From Ruminococcus sp. AF46-10NS (GTDB lineage: Bacteria; Bacillota; Clostridia; Lachnospirales; Lachnospiraceae), in NCBI RefSeq assembly GCF_003474435.1, contig NZ_QRNF01000014.1, positions 1-64,000 of the forward strand: DNA of 64,000 nt, in the 5' to 3' direction. Shown here one piece after another: positions 8,457-17,916 of the stretch. Both the position numbers and the translations under genes were made by a program. The notes under the pieces were generated by a model. It was given only the letters and a program-made list of their open reading frames with translations, had not been told where the DNA came from and did not search any database. Positions within the stretch are counted from its first letter, which is position 1. Each line of letters opens with the position of its first letter.

Positions 8457-9148
8457 TTATACCGCGTAGTTTCTCGCACCAAAAATTCCGGTACCTACGC
8501 GCACCATTGTTGCGCCTTCCTGTACGGCAACCATATAATCTCCGGTCATTCCCATACTCAGAACACTCATAGTAACATTATTAATGTTTTTAGCTGCAAT
8601 GTCAACACTTAATTTCTTAAGTTCACGGAAAATTTCACGATTTTCCTCAGCATTTTCAACATATGGTGCAATCGTCATAAGTCCTTTTATCTGAATGTGA
8701 GAAAAATCTGCGATTTCTTCAATAAATGGAAGAACCTCTTCAGGCTTCAGGCCATATTTGCTCTCTTCCTGTGCCACATTGACCTCGATAAGAATCGGTA
8801 CTGTCACATTTTTCTTTGCTGCTTCTTTCTCAATCGTCTCAGCAAGACGAAAAGAATCTACAGAATGGATCATTGCCACCTTGTCAACAATATATTTAAC
8901 TTTGTTTCGCTGAAGATGTCCGATCATATGCCATTTTACATCAGAGGCATATGGTCGTATTTATCTACGATCTCCTGGACTTTGTTCTCTCCGAAAACAC
9001 GGGCACCGGCATCATAAGCCTCTCGCAGCATTTCCACCGGTTTGGTCTTGCTAACAGCTATCAGTGTAACCTCACCGGGATCCCTGTTTACATTCCCACA
9101 GGACTCCTCAATATTCTTCTGAACCTGTGCCAAATTTTCTGCTACCAT
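8457..9148 (-). CDS. yggS: YggS/PLPBP-family pyridoxal phosphate homeostasis protein (frameshifted as sequenced)
   Basis: PLP-binding protein controlling intracellular vitamin B6 and amino acid pools. The N-terminal frame (from 9148) carries AVSKTKP with the PLP lysine K34 and FGENKVQE, then stops early at about 8936. The C-terminal frame resumes with [13 protein letters not shown] and runs to NYAV at 8457 with SMGMTGDY and VRVGTGIFG. Adding one base near 8945 joins them through [13 protein letters not shown], the expected family sequence, giving about 230 residues. I treat it as an intact gene with a sequencing deletion. It lies between the HlyD-like gene and sepF, a usual neighbourhood. Confidence 0.9.
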
Positions 9149-9163
9149 TACAAAAAGCCTCCT

Positions 9164-10606
9164 TTAGTAAAGTATATCCTGTTCACTAACTTTGTCCGCA
9201 TTTTTTACAATGCGGTCATATCTGACAAGTCCGTTGTATGTTTCTTTTGAAACAACAGCGTATTCCTCATTCTCATCTAAGATCTCGATCCGGCGAAATA
9301 CAGCGTACCCCTGGTTGATACAGTAAACACCTTCCAGAACTTCTGTATCGCCGATCACAAATTTCTCTCCATCATCCGTATTGACAATGGCGTCGCCTTC
9401 TTTGAATTTACTTTTATCAATATAATAAATGTAGCTTGTCTTCTGCGTTTTTTCATCTGTGACTTCATCTCGTCCGTAAATTCCAGCCTTTACAAAAGTC
9501 GTTGTGCTGTTGCCTTTTTTATTCCGTCCGGAAAGCATGAAACCAGACTGCTGTGTTTCCTTGTCAGTTGTAAAGTATTTGGAAGGAATTGCAAAAAACT
9601 CCTTTGTAGCAACGGAGGAAAGAGGTATCTTCAGACCAGTTACATTGTTGGTGACAAGTTCAATCTCCAGAAAACGGTCGGATGCATAACGGATCAGGCC
9701 TTTATTAAAATCAATCTGTCCATACTTCGAACCATCGATCTCTTTAATGGAAAAATCACCTGTCTGAGTCAGGTTATCCTTTAGAAATTTCACACGGATG
9801 GACGTCCGATCTTTCAGATTAGCCGCCTGTTTCTCACTTAACGGGATCAGAAGACTCCATCTCTCATCTGTAATGAGTGTATAAATATCATCCCCTGACT
9901 TTACCTGTCCTTCTGTTTTCAGATCTGTTTCCTGATAGGAATTCTGATCAAAATCAGCAGATGAAACGTTATCTACTGTCTTAGATTCATAGCCATCTTT
10001 GGAATAAAGTACAATACCATCTGTCTCTGCACGGCGAATATTGGAATCACTGGAAACGGCAGTCGTGGTCGTAACTTCTTCTCCATCTTCATTTGTTGTC
10101 GTCACTGTAGAAACTGAGGAACTATCTGAGGCATACTGCAGGATACTTCCGTTTAACTGATATTTAAAACTGTAGGTACTGTTGAATTTACTTGGGTCGA
10201 ATCCCTTGGAAAAGCTCTGCATATTGCTTCGGATATCTGACAGCTCCTCCTTGCTTAAAGAAGCGTTATTATCTGCAGATTTTGACGTATTCAGACTGTA
10301 TACAGCACCATTAGCATTGATCTTGGTGCCTTCTCTGGCATAATACGTAATATATCCACCGGCATCTGACTGTACAACCTTCTCTGTCATGATCGCCAGT
10401 CCTGTATAAGTTTCATTCATGGACAGCGGACCGGAAGGAACCTGGTAGGACTCCATATGTGAAGCCGTCAGATAAAGGATCACACTAAAGATCATATAGA
10501 TTAAAATAGCCCCAAACATCACCGTTCCAATGTTCAGACTAAAAATTTTACGTAGTTTTGCCAGAATTCCAGGTGTCCTCCCGGAACGTACATTATTATC
10601 AGGCAA
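9164..10606 (-). CDS. HlyD-like membrane-anchored protein of the division cluster
   Basis: A protein of 480 residues with a short cytoplasmic N-terminus, one membrane helix (about 24-46; VMFGAILIYMIFSVILYLTA) and a large extracellular part. The latter has a barrel-sandwich/HlyD-like region (AGGYITYYAREGTKINANGAVYSL) and a long Ser/Thr-rich insert. The start is a TTG at 10606, seven bases after AAAGGAGG; the ORF could be read further upstream but without a ribosome site. No ABC transporter is adjacent, unlike true HlyD adaptors. Its link with yggS-sepF-ylmH suggests an envelope or division role; function unknown. Confidence 0.75.
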   Translation of the reverse strand: MPDNNVRSGRTPGILAKLRKIFSLNIGTVMFGAILIYMIFSVILYLTASHMESYQVPSGPLSMNETYTGLAIMTEKVVQSDAGGYITYYAREGTKINANGAVYSLNTSKSADNNASLSKEELSDIRSNMQSFSKGFDPSKFNSTYSFKYQLNGSILQYASDSSSVSTVTTTNEDGEEVTTTTAVSSDSNIRRAETDGIVLYSKDGYESKTVDNVSSADFDQNSYQETDLKTEGQVKSGDDIYTLITDERWSLLIPLSEKQAANLKDRTSIRVKFLKDNLTQTGDFSIKEIDGSKYGQIDFNKGLIRYASDRFLEIELVTNNVTGLKIPLSSVATKEFFAIPSKYFTTDKETQQSGFMLSGRNKKGNSTTTFVKAGIYGRDEVTDEKTQKTSYIYYIDKSKFKEGDAIVNTDDGEKFVIGDTEVLEGVYCINQGYAVFRRIEILDENEEYAVVSKETYNGLVRYDRIVKNADKVSEQDILY

Positions 10607-10692
10607 AGGAATGCCTCCTTTACATCTTTCATCTCTTAAAGTTCGTTTTATTTTAACATTTTCTTTCTTCGAATACAAGCTTTAAAAGACAA

Positions 10693-10730
10693 GAACATAT
10701 TTTCTGAACGTACTTTCCGAATATCTGTTT
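10693..10730. promoter_or_regulatory. Three tandem SOS-box-like sites upstream of lexA
   Basis: Three 12-base sites start 13 bases apart: GAACATATTTTC (10693-10704), GAACGTACTTTC (10706-10717) and GAATATCTGTTT (10719-10730). Each differs by one base from the Gram-positive LexA box GAACnnnnGTTY. The third overlaps the lexA -35 element. Autoregulation by LexA is expected; the sites also face the divergent HlyD-like gene. Confidence 0.55.
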
Positions 10731-10757
10731 GCTATTTTTTCAAAAGTATGATATACT
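10729..10757 (+). promoter_or_regulatory. lexA sigma-A promoter
   Basis: TTGCTA at 10729-10734, a 17-base spacer, and TATACT at 10752-10757. The leader to the lexA start is about 70 bases. Confidence 0.7.
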
Positions 10758-10834
10758 TTTATAAATATATTTTCGTGACGCTGTCATATTATGTCGGCAG
10801 CAGATTAATTTTCACCCCAGGGAGGTAAACACAT

Positions 10835-11455
10835 ATGACATATGGCAGAATCAGCAAGAAACAACAGGAAATCCTTGATTATATGAAGAATGAGATTTTA
10901 AACAGAGGTTTTCCACCATCTGTACGTGAGATCTGCGAGGCGGTAAACCTTAAATCCACATCTTCTGTTCATTCCCATCTGGAAGCACTTGAGAAAAACG
11001 GATACATCCGCAGGGATGCAACCAAGCCACGTGCTATCGAGATCATTGATGATAATTTCAACCTAGTACGCCGTGAGGTCGTAAATGTTCCTCTGGTAGG
11101 AACAGTTGCCGCAGGACAGCCTGTTCTGGCCGTAGAGAATATTGAAGCTTATTTCCCGATTCCTGCAGAATACATGCCTAATGAGCAAAGCTTTATGCTC
11201 AGAGTAAAGGGTGACAGCATGATCAACGCCGGTATATTTGACGGAGATCAGGTACTGGTAAAACAGCAGGCAACTGCTGAGAATGGTGATATGGTAGTGG
11301 CTCTTGTTGATGACTCTGCTACTGTAAAGACTTTCTATAAAGAGAATGGCTATTACCGTCTCCAGCCGGAGAATGATAATATGGATCCGATCATTGTTAC
11401 CGGTAATCTTCAGATCCTTGGTAAAGTATTCGGTGTGTTTCGTTTCTTTCAGTAA
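10835..11455 (+). CDS. lexA: SOS repressor LexA
   Basis: Represses DNA-damage genes until RecA-stimulated self-cleavage. The protein has 206 residues: a winged-helix DNA-binding domain (about 1-68; [20 protein letters not shown]) and a LexA/S24 protease domain. The cleavage site is A93-G94 in VAAGQP, the catalytic Ser is S128 in VKGDSMI, and the Lys is K165 in ATVKTFY. The start follows GGGAGGTAAACACAT. It is transcribed divergently from the HlyD-like/yggS/sepF operon. Confidence 0.97.
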   Translation: MTYGRISKKQQEILDYMKNEILNRGFPPSVREICEAVNLKSTSSVHSHLEALEKNGYIRRDATKPRAIEIIDDNFNLVRREVVNVPLVGTVAAGQPVLAVENIEAYFPIPAEYMPNEQSFMLRVKGDSMINAGIFDGDQVLVKQQATAENGDMVVALVDDSATVKTFYKENGYYRLQPENDNMDPIIVTGNLQILGKVFGVFRFFQ

Positions 11456-11460
11456 ATCAT

Positions 11461-11552
11461 GAATTAAGTGAATATAATTATACCATTCACCTAATTCAAT
11501 AAATAAAAATGCGATATCTTTCTTTTCCATTTTCAGAAGATATCGCATTTTT
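11461..11552. terminator. Bidirectional terminator between lexA and rsfS
   Basis: A perfect 16-base inverted repeat (AAAAATGCGATATCTT at 11505-11520 with its complement at 11537-11552) provides T tracts on both strands for the convergent genes. A second inverted repeat, GAATTAAGTGAAT/ATTCACCTAATTC, precedes it at about 11461-11496. Confidence 0.85.
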
Positions 11553-11629
11553 ATTATTGTATGCTATCTGGTTATTTTAGTTATCATTATTTGAGTTTAC
11601 ATAATATTTTTATCATAAACCAATAAGCA

Positions 11630-11995
11630 TTACTCTCCATCAGCAAGGAACTCCTGTACATCAAGGATCTTTCCATCTCTCCAGATTCTCTCCAGATCAT
11701 AGAAAAGTCTGTTCTCCTCATCAAAGATATGAATGATCATATCGCCGTAATCCATAAGAACCCAGCTGGAGTTTCTTGTTCCTTCGATCTGTTTTGCCTC
11801 ATATCCTGCACGGCCAAGCATCTCATCAGCGTTATCTACCATAGCCTGTACCTGATTCTGATTGGAAGCACTTGCGATCACAAAATAATCTGCGATCACA
11901 GATACTTCATGAATATCAATAACCTTGATATCCTTTGCTTTTTTATCATCCAGTGCCTTGCAGGCGATCCGGACCATCTCTTTTTCGATACTCAT
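11630..11995 (-). CDS. rsfS: Ribosome silencing factor RsfS
   Basis: Binds L14 on the large subunit and blocks subunit joining under starvation. The protein has 121 residues, the family's normal size, with the motifs VIDIHEVSVIADYFVIASA, NQVQAM and the C-terminal SSWVLMDYGDMIIHIF. It is the last gene of the L21-to-RsfS operon and follows yqeK by a few bases, with AGGAGG upstream of the start. Confidence 0.95.
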   Translation of the reverse strand: MSIEKEMVRIACKALDDKKAKDIKVIDIHEVSVIADYFVIASASNQNQVQAMVDNADEMLGRAGYEAKQIEGTRNSSWVLMDYGDMIIHIFDEENRLFYDLERIWRDGKILDVQEFLADGE

Positions 11996-12001
11996 AGAAT
12001 T

Positions 12002-12616
12002 TTAATCCTCCTGTCTGTTGGCTACATCCTGCATTTTTCTGTCATGGAGTTCTTTATAATAAACATAAGCATCCCTGGTCGTACTATCGATTTCCTTGGG
12101 ATTTTCCTCCAGATATTCCAGTGTATCCTTTAAAATTTCATACATACACTCATCCAGATCTTCAAAAGCAATCTTGCGCACCTTAGCAAGATTTGGAGCT
12201 TTATCACGCATTGGTTCAATATAATCTGAAATGTATACGATTTTCTCAAGAAGACTCATACCTGGTCTTCCTGTTGTATGATAAGTGATCGCTGTCAGGA
12301 TCTCTTCGTCTTTAATATCATATTTACAGCTGGCCACATAAGCCCCCAGTTTAGCATGAAGAAGAAACGGATGATCCTTTTCAAAATCTGATACCGGAAT
12401 ATCATGCTGGCTGCACAGTTTCAGTTTCTTCTTATTAGGAATACACTTTGCACTGTCATGAAGAAGTCCTGCAGCCTGTGCATCCTCCAGATCATAATCA
12501 TAAACCATGGCAAGCGCAGCACAAGTGTACATAACCCCCATTGTATGCTCAAATCTGGCCTCATCCAGATATTTGGAAAGTTTCTTTTTTATCTTGATAA
12601 AATCATATTTTCCCAT
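12002..12616 (-). CDS. yqeK: HD-domain diadenosine tetraphosphatase YqeK
   Basis: HD-superfamily hydrolase that splits Ap4A symmetrically to ADP. Metal-binding residues are visible in RFEHTMGV, GLLHDSAK (the HD pair) and HPFLLHAKLGA, plus AITYHTTGRPGMS and YISDYIEPMRD, all typical of YqeK. I start it at the ATG at 12616 (MGKYDFIKIKKK) after AAAGGA, overlapping the end of nadD by 14 bases; an upstream ATG at 12652 lies deeper in nadD without a good ribosome site. The nadD-yqeK-rsfS order is standard in Firmicutes. Confidence 0.93.
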   Translation of the reverse strand: MGKYDFIKIKKKLSKYLDEARFEHTMGVMYTCAALAMVYDYDLEDAQAAGLLHDSAKCIPNKKKLKLCSQHDIPVSDFEKDHPFLLHAKLGAYVASCKYDIKDEEILTAITYHTTGRPGMSLLEKIVYISDYIEPMRDKAPNLAKVRKIAFEDLDECMYEILKDTLEYLEENPKEIDSTTRDAYVYYKELHDRKMQDVANRQED

Positions 12617-13244
12617 CTGAATCATTTCCTTTATAGATATCGTTTTTCTCAATATAGGAAATCACAGGCTGGGGAACATAATAGCGGAGACTCTGCCCGC
12701 TTTCATGCCAGGAACGGAGCAGCTCACTGGAAACATCAATATTCATGGTATCCAGTCGAATAAAATTCCCGTTATACTTCTGTGACAGAAGTTGCATCTG
12801 CTGATCAAGTTCCTTCAATGGAGTATGATCTCTGGTTGCCACTACCAGTACTGCTTCCTGACAAATGCGTTCCGGTTCCATCCAGGTATCAAAATTAAAA
12901 AGCGAATCTGCACCGATGATAAAATAATACTCTGTGTCCGGATTCGCTTTATTCAGCTGTTCCAGAGTCCGGTAAGTGTACGTATAGCCTTCCTCATGCA
13001 TTTCGATCAGAGACAGCTCAAAATGAGGATTATCCTCTATGGCAAGACGGACCATTTCCGCACGTTGTTCATCAGTAGCCCTGCCTTTCCGGTTCCGTTT
13101 ATGAGGGGGATTTCCGCAAGGCATAAACAAAACCTTATCAAGACCAAGCTGTTCATAGGCTTTTTCTCCCAGGATCAGATGCCCCATATGAATGGGATCA
13201 AAAGTACCTCCCATGATTCCTATTTTCTTTGTTGCTTTGCTCAT
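12603..13244 (-). CDS. nadD: Nicotinate-nucleotide adenylyltransferase
   Basis: Makes deamido-NAD from nicotinate mononucleotide and ATP in NAD synthesis. The protein has 213 residues with the nucleotidyltransferase motif GGTFDPIHMGHL (about 12-23), PCGNPPHKR, and FIIGADSLFNFDTW. The C-terminal ISSTxIR-like motif appears as VSSELLR. The ribosome site GGAGG lies six bases before the ATG. The next gene yqeK starts inside its 3' end. Confidence 0.96.
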   Translation of the reverse strand: MSKATKKIGIMGGTFDPIHMGHLILGEKAYEQLGLDKVLFMPCGNPPHKRNRKGRATDEQRAEMVRLAIEDNPHFELSLIEMHEEGYTYTYRTLEQLNKANPDTEYYFIIGADSLFNFDTWMEPERICQEAVLVVATRDHTPLKELDQQMQLLSQKYNGNFIRLDTMNIDVSSELLRSWHESGQSLRYYVPQPVISYIEKNDIYKGNDSDGKI

Positions 13245-13260
13245 TTATAACCTCCCGAAA

Positions 13261-13551
13261 TTACGGAAGAATGATTTTTTTCTTGTCCTTTTTACCTTCT
13301 CTGTAGAGAACGATCTTTTTACCGATCACCTGTACTACCTGAGATCTTGTTCTCTCTGCAAGAACCTGCGCCATTTCACGGGGATCCTCCAGACAGTTCT
13401 GAAGAACGCTGATCTTGATCAGCTCTCTTGCTGCAAGAGCTTCCTCAACGGCAGCGGTATTTTCAGGAGTAAGACCACCTTTGCCAAGCTGAAGGATCGG
13501 ATCCATTGTCATGGCAAGGCCTTTTAAATATGCTCTCTGCTTACTTGTCAT
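13261..13551 (-). CDS. yhbY: YhbY-family CRM-domain RNA-binding protein
   Basis: Small CRM-domain protein associated with 50S ribosome assembly. The 96 residues carry the family core LGKGGLTPENTAAVEEAL and the C-terminal QVIGKKIVLYREGKK. Two ATGs are six bases apart; the second (13551) is seven bases after AGAGG and is preferred over the one at 13557. It sits between obgE and nadD, the usual order. Confidence 0.93.
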   Translation of the reverse strand: MTSKQRAYLKGLAMTMDPILQLGKGGLTPENTAAVEEALAARELIKISVLQNCLEDPREMAQVLAERTRSQVVQVIGKKIVLYREGKKDKKKIILP

Positions 13552-13562
13552 TGTCATACCTC

Positions 13563-14864
<1,302 letters not shown>

Positions 14865-14919
14865 CTATTCCAAAAAAAGGCTCCAAACCGGATCGATTTG
14901 AAGCCTTTCACCTATTTCA

Positions 14920-15207
14920 TTACTCTGCGTCTACAGGAACGATAGAAACCTGTTTCTTATCGCGACCTTTTCTTGTGAATCTTACGACTCCGTCTGTAAG
15001 TGCAAATAAAGTATAGTCTTTACCGCAGCCTACGTTTTCACCTGGGTGAATCTTGGTTCCGCGCTGTCTGTAAAGAATGTTTCCGGCTTTTACAAACTGT
15101 CCGTCTGCTCTTTTCGCACCTAATCTCTTAGACTCGGAATCACGACCGTTCTTTGTAGAACCAACTCCCTTTTTATGTGCGAATAACTGAAGGTTCATCT
15201 TCATCAT
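14920..15207 (-). CDS. rpmA: 50S ribosomal protein L27 (precursor with cleavable N-terminus)
   Basis: L27 of the peptidyl transferase centre, 95 residues. The N-terminus [20 protein letters not shown] carries the Firmicute extension MNLQLFA, which is removed by the protease Prp, whose gene lies immediately upstream; mature L27 would begin at AHKKG or nearby. The first ATG is eight bases after GGAGGTG. Confidence 0.97.
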   Translation of the reverse strand: MMKMNLQLFAHKKGVGSTKNGRDSESKRLGAKRADGQFVKAGNILYRQRGTKIHPGENVGCGKDYTLFALTDGVVRFTRKGRDKKQVSIVPVDAE

Positions 15208-15212
15208 TGTTG

Positions 15213-15533
15213 TTACACCTCCTTGACTTTTACTGTCAAATATCGATTGTTATAACTACCAGCAATTTCCGTCAGACCGAGAAGTAAGGAATCCATAAGG
15301 AGCATCCCTCGTTCAGAAAGATTATTTCTGAAATGAATGGAAACAAATCCATCATTTTCCTTCACATCAAACTTGTCATCTGTAAATTTCTCAAGAGAAT
15401 TCACAGTGGTGATGATCAGTGCAGACACAGCAGCACAGACAATATCCTGCCCTGCTTCCGCATAACCGGCATGTCCCTTTGAAATAAATTCTTCGTAAGA
15501 TCCGTCTTTCTTTCTGACTTTAATTGTAATCAT
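15213..15533 (-). CDS. prp: Ribosomal-processing cysteine protease Prp
   Basis: Cysteine protease that cleaves the L27 N-terminal extension. The 106-residue protein shows catalytic His and Cys in [21 protein letters not shown] (H21 and C33 approximately), the family signature. It lies between rplU and rpmA, and its substrate has the expected extension, so enzyme and substrate are adjacent. Confidence 0.95.
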   Translation of the reverse strand: MITIKVRKKDGSYEEFISKGHAGYAEAGQDIVCAAVSALIITTVNSLEKFTDDKFDVKENDGFVSIHFRNNLSERGMLLMDSLLLGLTEIAGSYNNRYLTVKVKEV

Positions 15534-15545
15534 GATGACACCAGA

Positions 15546-15860
15546 TTAACCGTTAATCTTTTCGATCTTAACTTTGGTGTACTGCTGTCTGTGTCCGTTT
15601 TTCTTGTGATATCCAGTTTTGCGTTTGTATTTGTAAACGATGACCTTGCGATTCTTACCGTTTTCAACTACAGAAGCGGTAACACTGGCATCTTTTACAT
15701 CCTCGCCAACCTTTAATCCGTCATTGCTGACTGCGATCACGTTGTCAAATGTTACGGTTTCACCAGCTTCTACACCGAGCTTTTCAACTTTAATTACGTC
15801 ACCCTCGGCAACCTTGTACTGTTTACCACCTGTTGCAATAATTGCGTACATCTGTGGCAC
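15546..15860 (-). CDS. rplU: 50S ribosomal protein L21
   Basis: Large-subunit protein binding 23S rRNA, 104 residues with the family core [14 protein letters not shown] and [15 protein letters not shown]. First gene of the L21-Prp-L27-Obg-YhbY-NadD-YqeK-RsfS operon. Start follows AGGAGGTGCCACAG. The upstream leader is described separately. Confidence 0.98.
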   Translation of the reverse strand: MPQMYAIIATGGKQYKVAEGDVIKVEKLGVEAGETVTFDNVIAVSNDGLKVGEDVKDASVTASVVENGKNRKVIVYKYKRKTGYHKKNGHRQQYTKVKIEKING

Positions 15861-15940
15861 CTCCTAATTATTTACTCGCCAAATTCGGTGGCTTCTGTTC
15901 TGAAACCGAAGCTCTTTAACCTCTTTGTGCGGCATACTCG
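15861..15940 (-). ncRNA. Probable L21 leader (autoregulatory mRNA leader)
   Basis: About 75 transcribed bases lie between the promoter and rplU. They can form a hairpin around GCTTCGGTTT and AGAAGCCACCGAA near 15885-15920. Firmicute rplU genes often carry a conserved L21-binding leader, and position and size fit; I cannot confirm the consensus by eye. Confidence 0.4.
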
Positions 15941-15943
15941 ATT

Positions 15944-15972
15944 ATCATAACAGTGACATGCTGTTATGTCAA
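15944..15972 (-). promoter_or_regulatory. Strong sigma-A promoter of the rplU operon
   Basis: Minus strand: TTGACA (15967-15972), a 17-base spacer, then TATGAT (15944-15949). This separates the rplU operon from the RNase G operon upstream. Confidence 0.85.
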
Positions 15973-15992
15973 TAGTTTTTTTGACATTTTTA

Positions 15993-17207
15993 TTATTTTT
16001 TTATGAGTTCCCGAATGTCTTCGATCACCGGACGTCTTACTTTCTTTCTGGTCATTTCCAGGATATGCAATGGTGTGATATCAATGGCCCTGCTCTTTAT
16101 CGGATCCTTTCTGAGAAGCTTCTGTAAAACATGAAAGAGTTCATCTCTGTGATCCGGATTTTCCATGTTGATAAAATCGATCAGAATAATACCGGAGAGA
16201 TTACGAAGCCTTAGCTGCCGGCTGATTTCCGCTGCCGCTTCCAGATTGATCTTGCGGAAGGTTTCTTCCATTTTCTTCTTTCCGGTATATTTTCCACTGT
16301 TTACATCAATGGACACAAATGCCTCCGTCTGCTGGATCACCAGAAATCCACCGCTGTTCAGCCATACTTTTTCTTTCTGGATCGCATCCAGTGCAGTTTC
16401 CACACGATACAGCTTATAAAGTGGAAGGAGTTTATCCTGATAAAAACGAAGTTTCTCTTTAAGTTCCGGGCTGATCTCTTCCAGATATCCCCGGATCATT
16501 TCCCCGATTTCCGGCACGTCGGTAATGATCTCATGCAGGTCACGGCCATAAGCATCTCTTACAGCCGCCACATAAAATGGTTCTGTCTCCAGTACAAGAC
16601 TGAAGCAGGTACGGTTCCGTCCCTGGACCACGGCTTTATGGTAGCGGCTCTTCAGCCATTCCAGTTCCTTCAGGATCTCTTCTTTGGAAGCATCTACGGC
16701 ATTGGTCCGGACAATGATCCCGAATTCCTTATCCGGACGCTCTGCTTCTTCCCTAAGCCATCCGCTGAGACGATGGCGGTCTTCCTGGGATAGTTTGGAG
16801 GACAGACCAAATTTCTTATCTCCAGTTGTAAGAACAAGATATCTTCCTGTGAAATTCAAATTGGATGTCAGTGCAGGAAGTTTTCCCTTCATTGCATCCC
16901 TGCTTACCTGAACCAGAAGCTCATCCCCAGGCCGCAACGGTCCTTTTCCTTTTCTTCCTGCGGAAAAAACAGCTCTCTGTGCTTCCGCAAGAGGATAATA
17001 GCATCTCTTTCCCGGTTCGATCTGCACAAAAGCCGCCTGGATATTTGATGCGATATTTTCAACCTGTCCGGTGTATATATTTCCAAGAATGGATTTTCCC
17101 TGATCGGATTCCAGTCGGATCTCAACGATCCGTTCCTCTTCTGAAAGAGCCGCTACTGTACAGGGCACACCATGAATCTCCATTCTTGTTATGATCAGTT
17201 TACTCAA
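15993..17207 (-). CDS. rng: Ribonuclease E/G family endoribonuclease
   Basis: Single-strand endoribonuclease for RNA processing. About 404 residues: an S1-like domain (about 35-115; GNIYTGQVENIASNIQAAFVQI), then the RNase E/G core with the metal-binding region FVSIDVNSGKY and IILIDFINMEN. It lacks the long C-terminal scaffold of RNase E. The ORF opens with GTG at 17216 inside TIGR03936 without a good ribosome site; the TTG at 17207, six bases after AGGTG, fits better. Confidence 0.9.
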   Translation of the reverse strand: MSKLIITRMEIHGVPCTVAALSEEERIVEIRLESDQGKSILGNIYTGQVENIASNIQAAFVQIEPGKRCYYPLAEAQRAVFSAGRKGKGPLRPGDELLVQVSRDAMKGKLPALTSNLNFTGRYLVLTTGDKKFGLSSKLSQEDRHRLSGWLREEAERPDKEFGIIVRTNAVDASKEEILKELEWLKSRYHKAVVQGRNRTCFSLVLETEPFYVAAVRDAYGRDLHEIITDVPEIGEMIRGYLEEISPELKEKLRFYQDKLLPLYKLYRVETALDAIQKEKVWLNSGGFLVIQQTEAFVSIDVNSGKYTGKKKMEETFRKINLEAAAEISRQLRLRNLSGIILIDFINMENPDHRDELFHVLQKLLRKDPIKSRAIDITPLHILEMTRKKVRRPVIEDIRELIKK

Positions 17208-17916
17208 TTTCCTCACCTAATGATTCCAGAGTCACAAAACGTGGACTTGCATTTTCTCCTTCATCTGCATACATTTCCAGACGTTTCACTGTGAAGGCAA
17301 ATTCCGAAAGTTCTTCTCCAAGCCAATCAAAAAATGTGTTTGTTACTAGCTCCGGCTTTGTATAATTAGAGCTTGCAGATGCCAGCATATAAAAGAACCC
17401 ATTCTCTCTTACTTCCATTTTATAGATATTCGGACGAAGATCGATCTCCTTTTCGCTGCGCTTGGTCTGCTTGACCACTTTGATCTCCGACTGTGCCAGA
17501 AATTCTTTCACACGGCTTTTCCAGTCAATAGAAGGCTCTTTGCCCGGACGGAACTCCACAAGATAATCTGCTGCTGCCACCAGCGCCATCGCCTTACCCG
17601 CTTTTCCATCCTCTACCTTGCGGACGCTAACGATATGCATCCCCTCTGCCATCTGTTCCTCCAGACAGGCTGCGATCTCTGCAGTCGGCATATCTTCTGC
17701 CATTTCCAGGTCAAAATAATCTCCAAGACTTTCCATTCCCACACCAAGTGGAACTGCAAAAGACATGATCATATGTGGGCTGTATCCGCCGGAAAAAGCT
17801 ACCGGAAGCTCTGCCCGACGAAGTGCTTTTTGGAAATAACGCATGGTATCCAGATGTCCCACAAACTTCATAGGGCCCTCTTTGCTGAATTTAATTCTTA
17901 CCTTCAAGGCAGACAC
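17200..17916 (-). CDS. TIGR03936 family (DUF2344) radical SAM-associated protein
   Basis: Protein of 238 residues, with the family N-terminus KVRIKFSKEGPMKFVGHLD and GGYSPHMIMSFAVPLG. Almost always encoded next to or fused with a TIGR03960 radical SAM protein, as here, where the genes overlap by 26 bases. The exact reaction is not established; the placement before RNase E/G and L21 suggests RNA or ribosome modification, which is inference. Confidence 0.9.
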   Translation of the reverse strand: MSALKVRIKFSKEGPMKFVGHLDTMRYFQKALRRAELPVAFSGGYSPHMIMSFAVPLGVGMESLGDYFDLEMAEDMPTAEIAACLEEQMAEGMHIVSVRKVEDGKAGKAMALVAAADYLVEFRPGKEPSIDWKSRVKEFLAQSEIKVVKQTKRSEKEIDLRPNIYKMEVRENGFFYMLASASSNYTKPELVTNTFFDWLGEELSEFAFTVKRLEMYADEGENASPRFVTLESLGEEIE

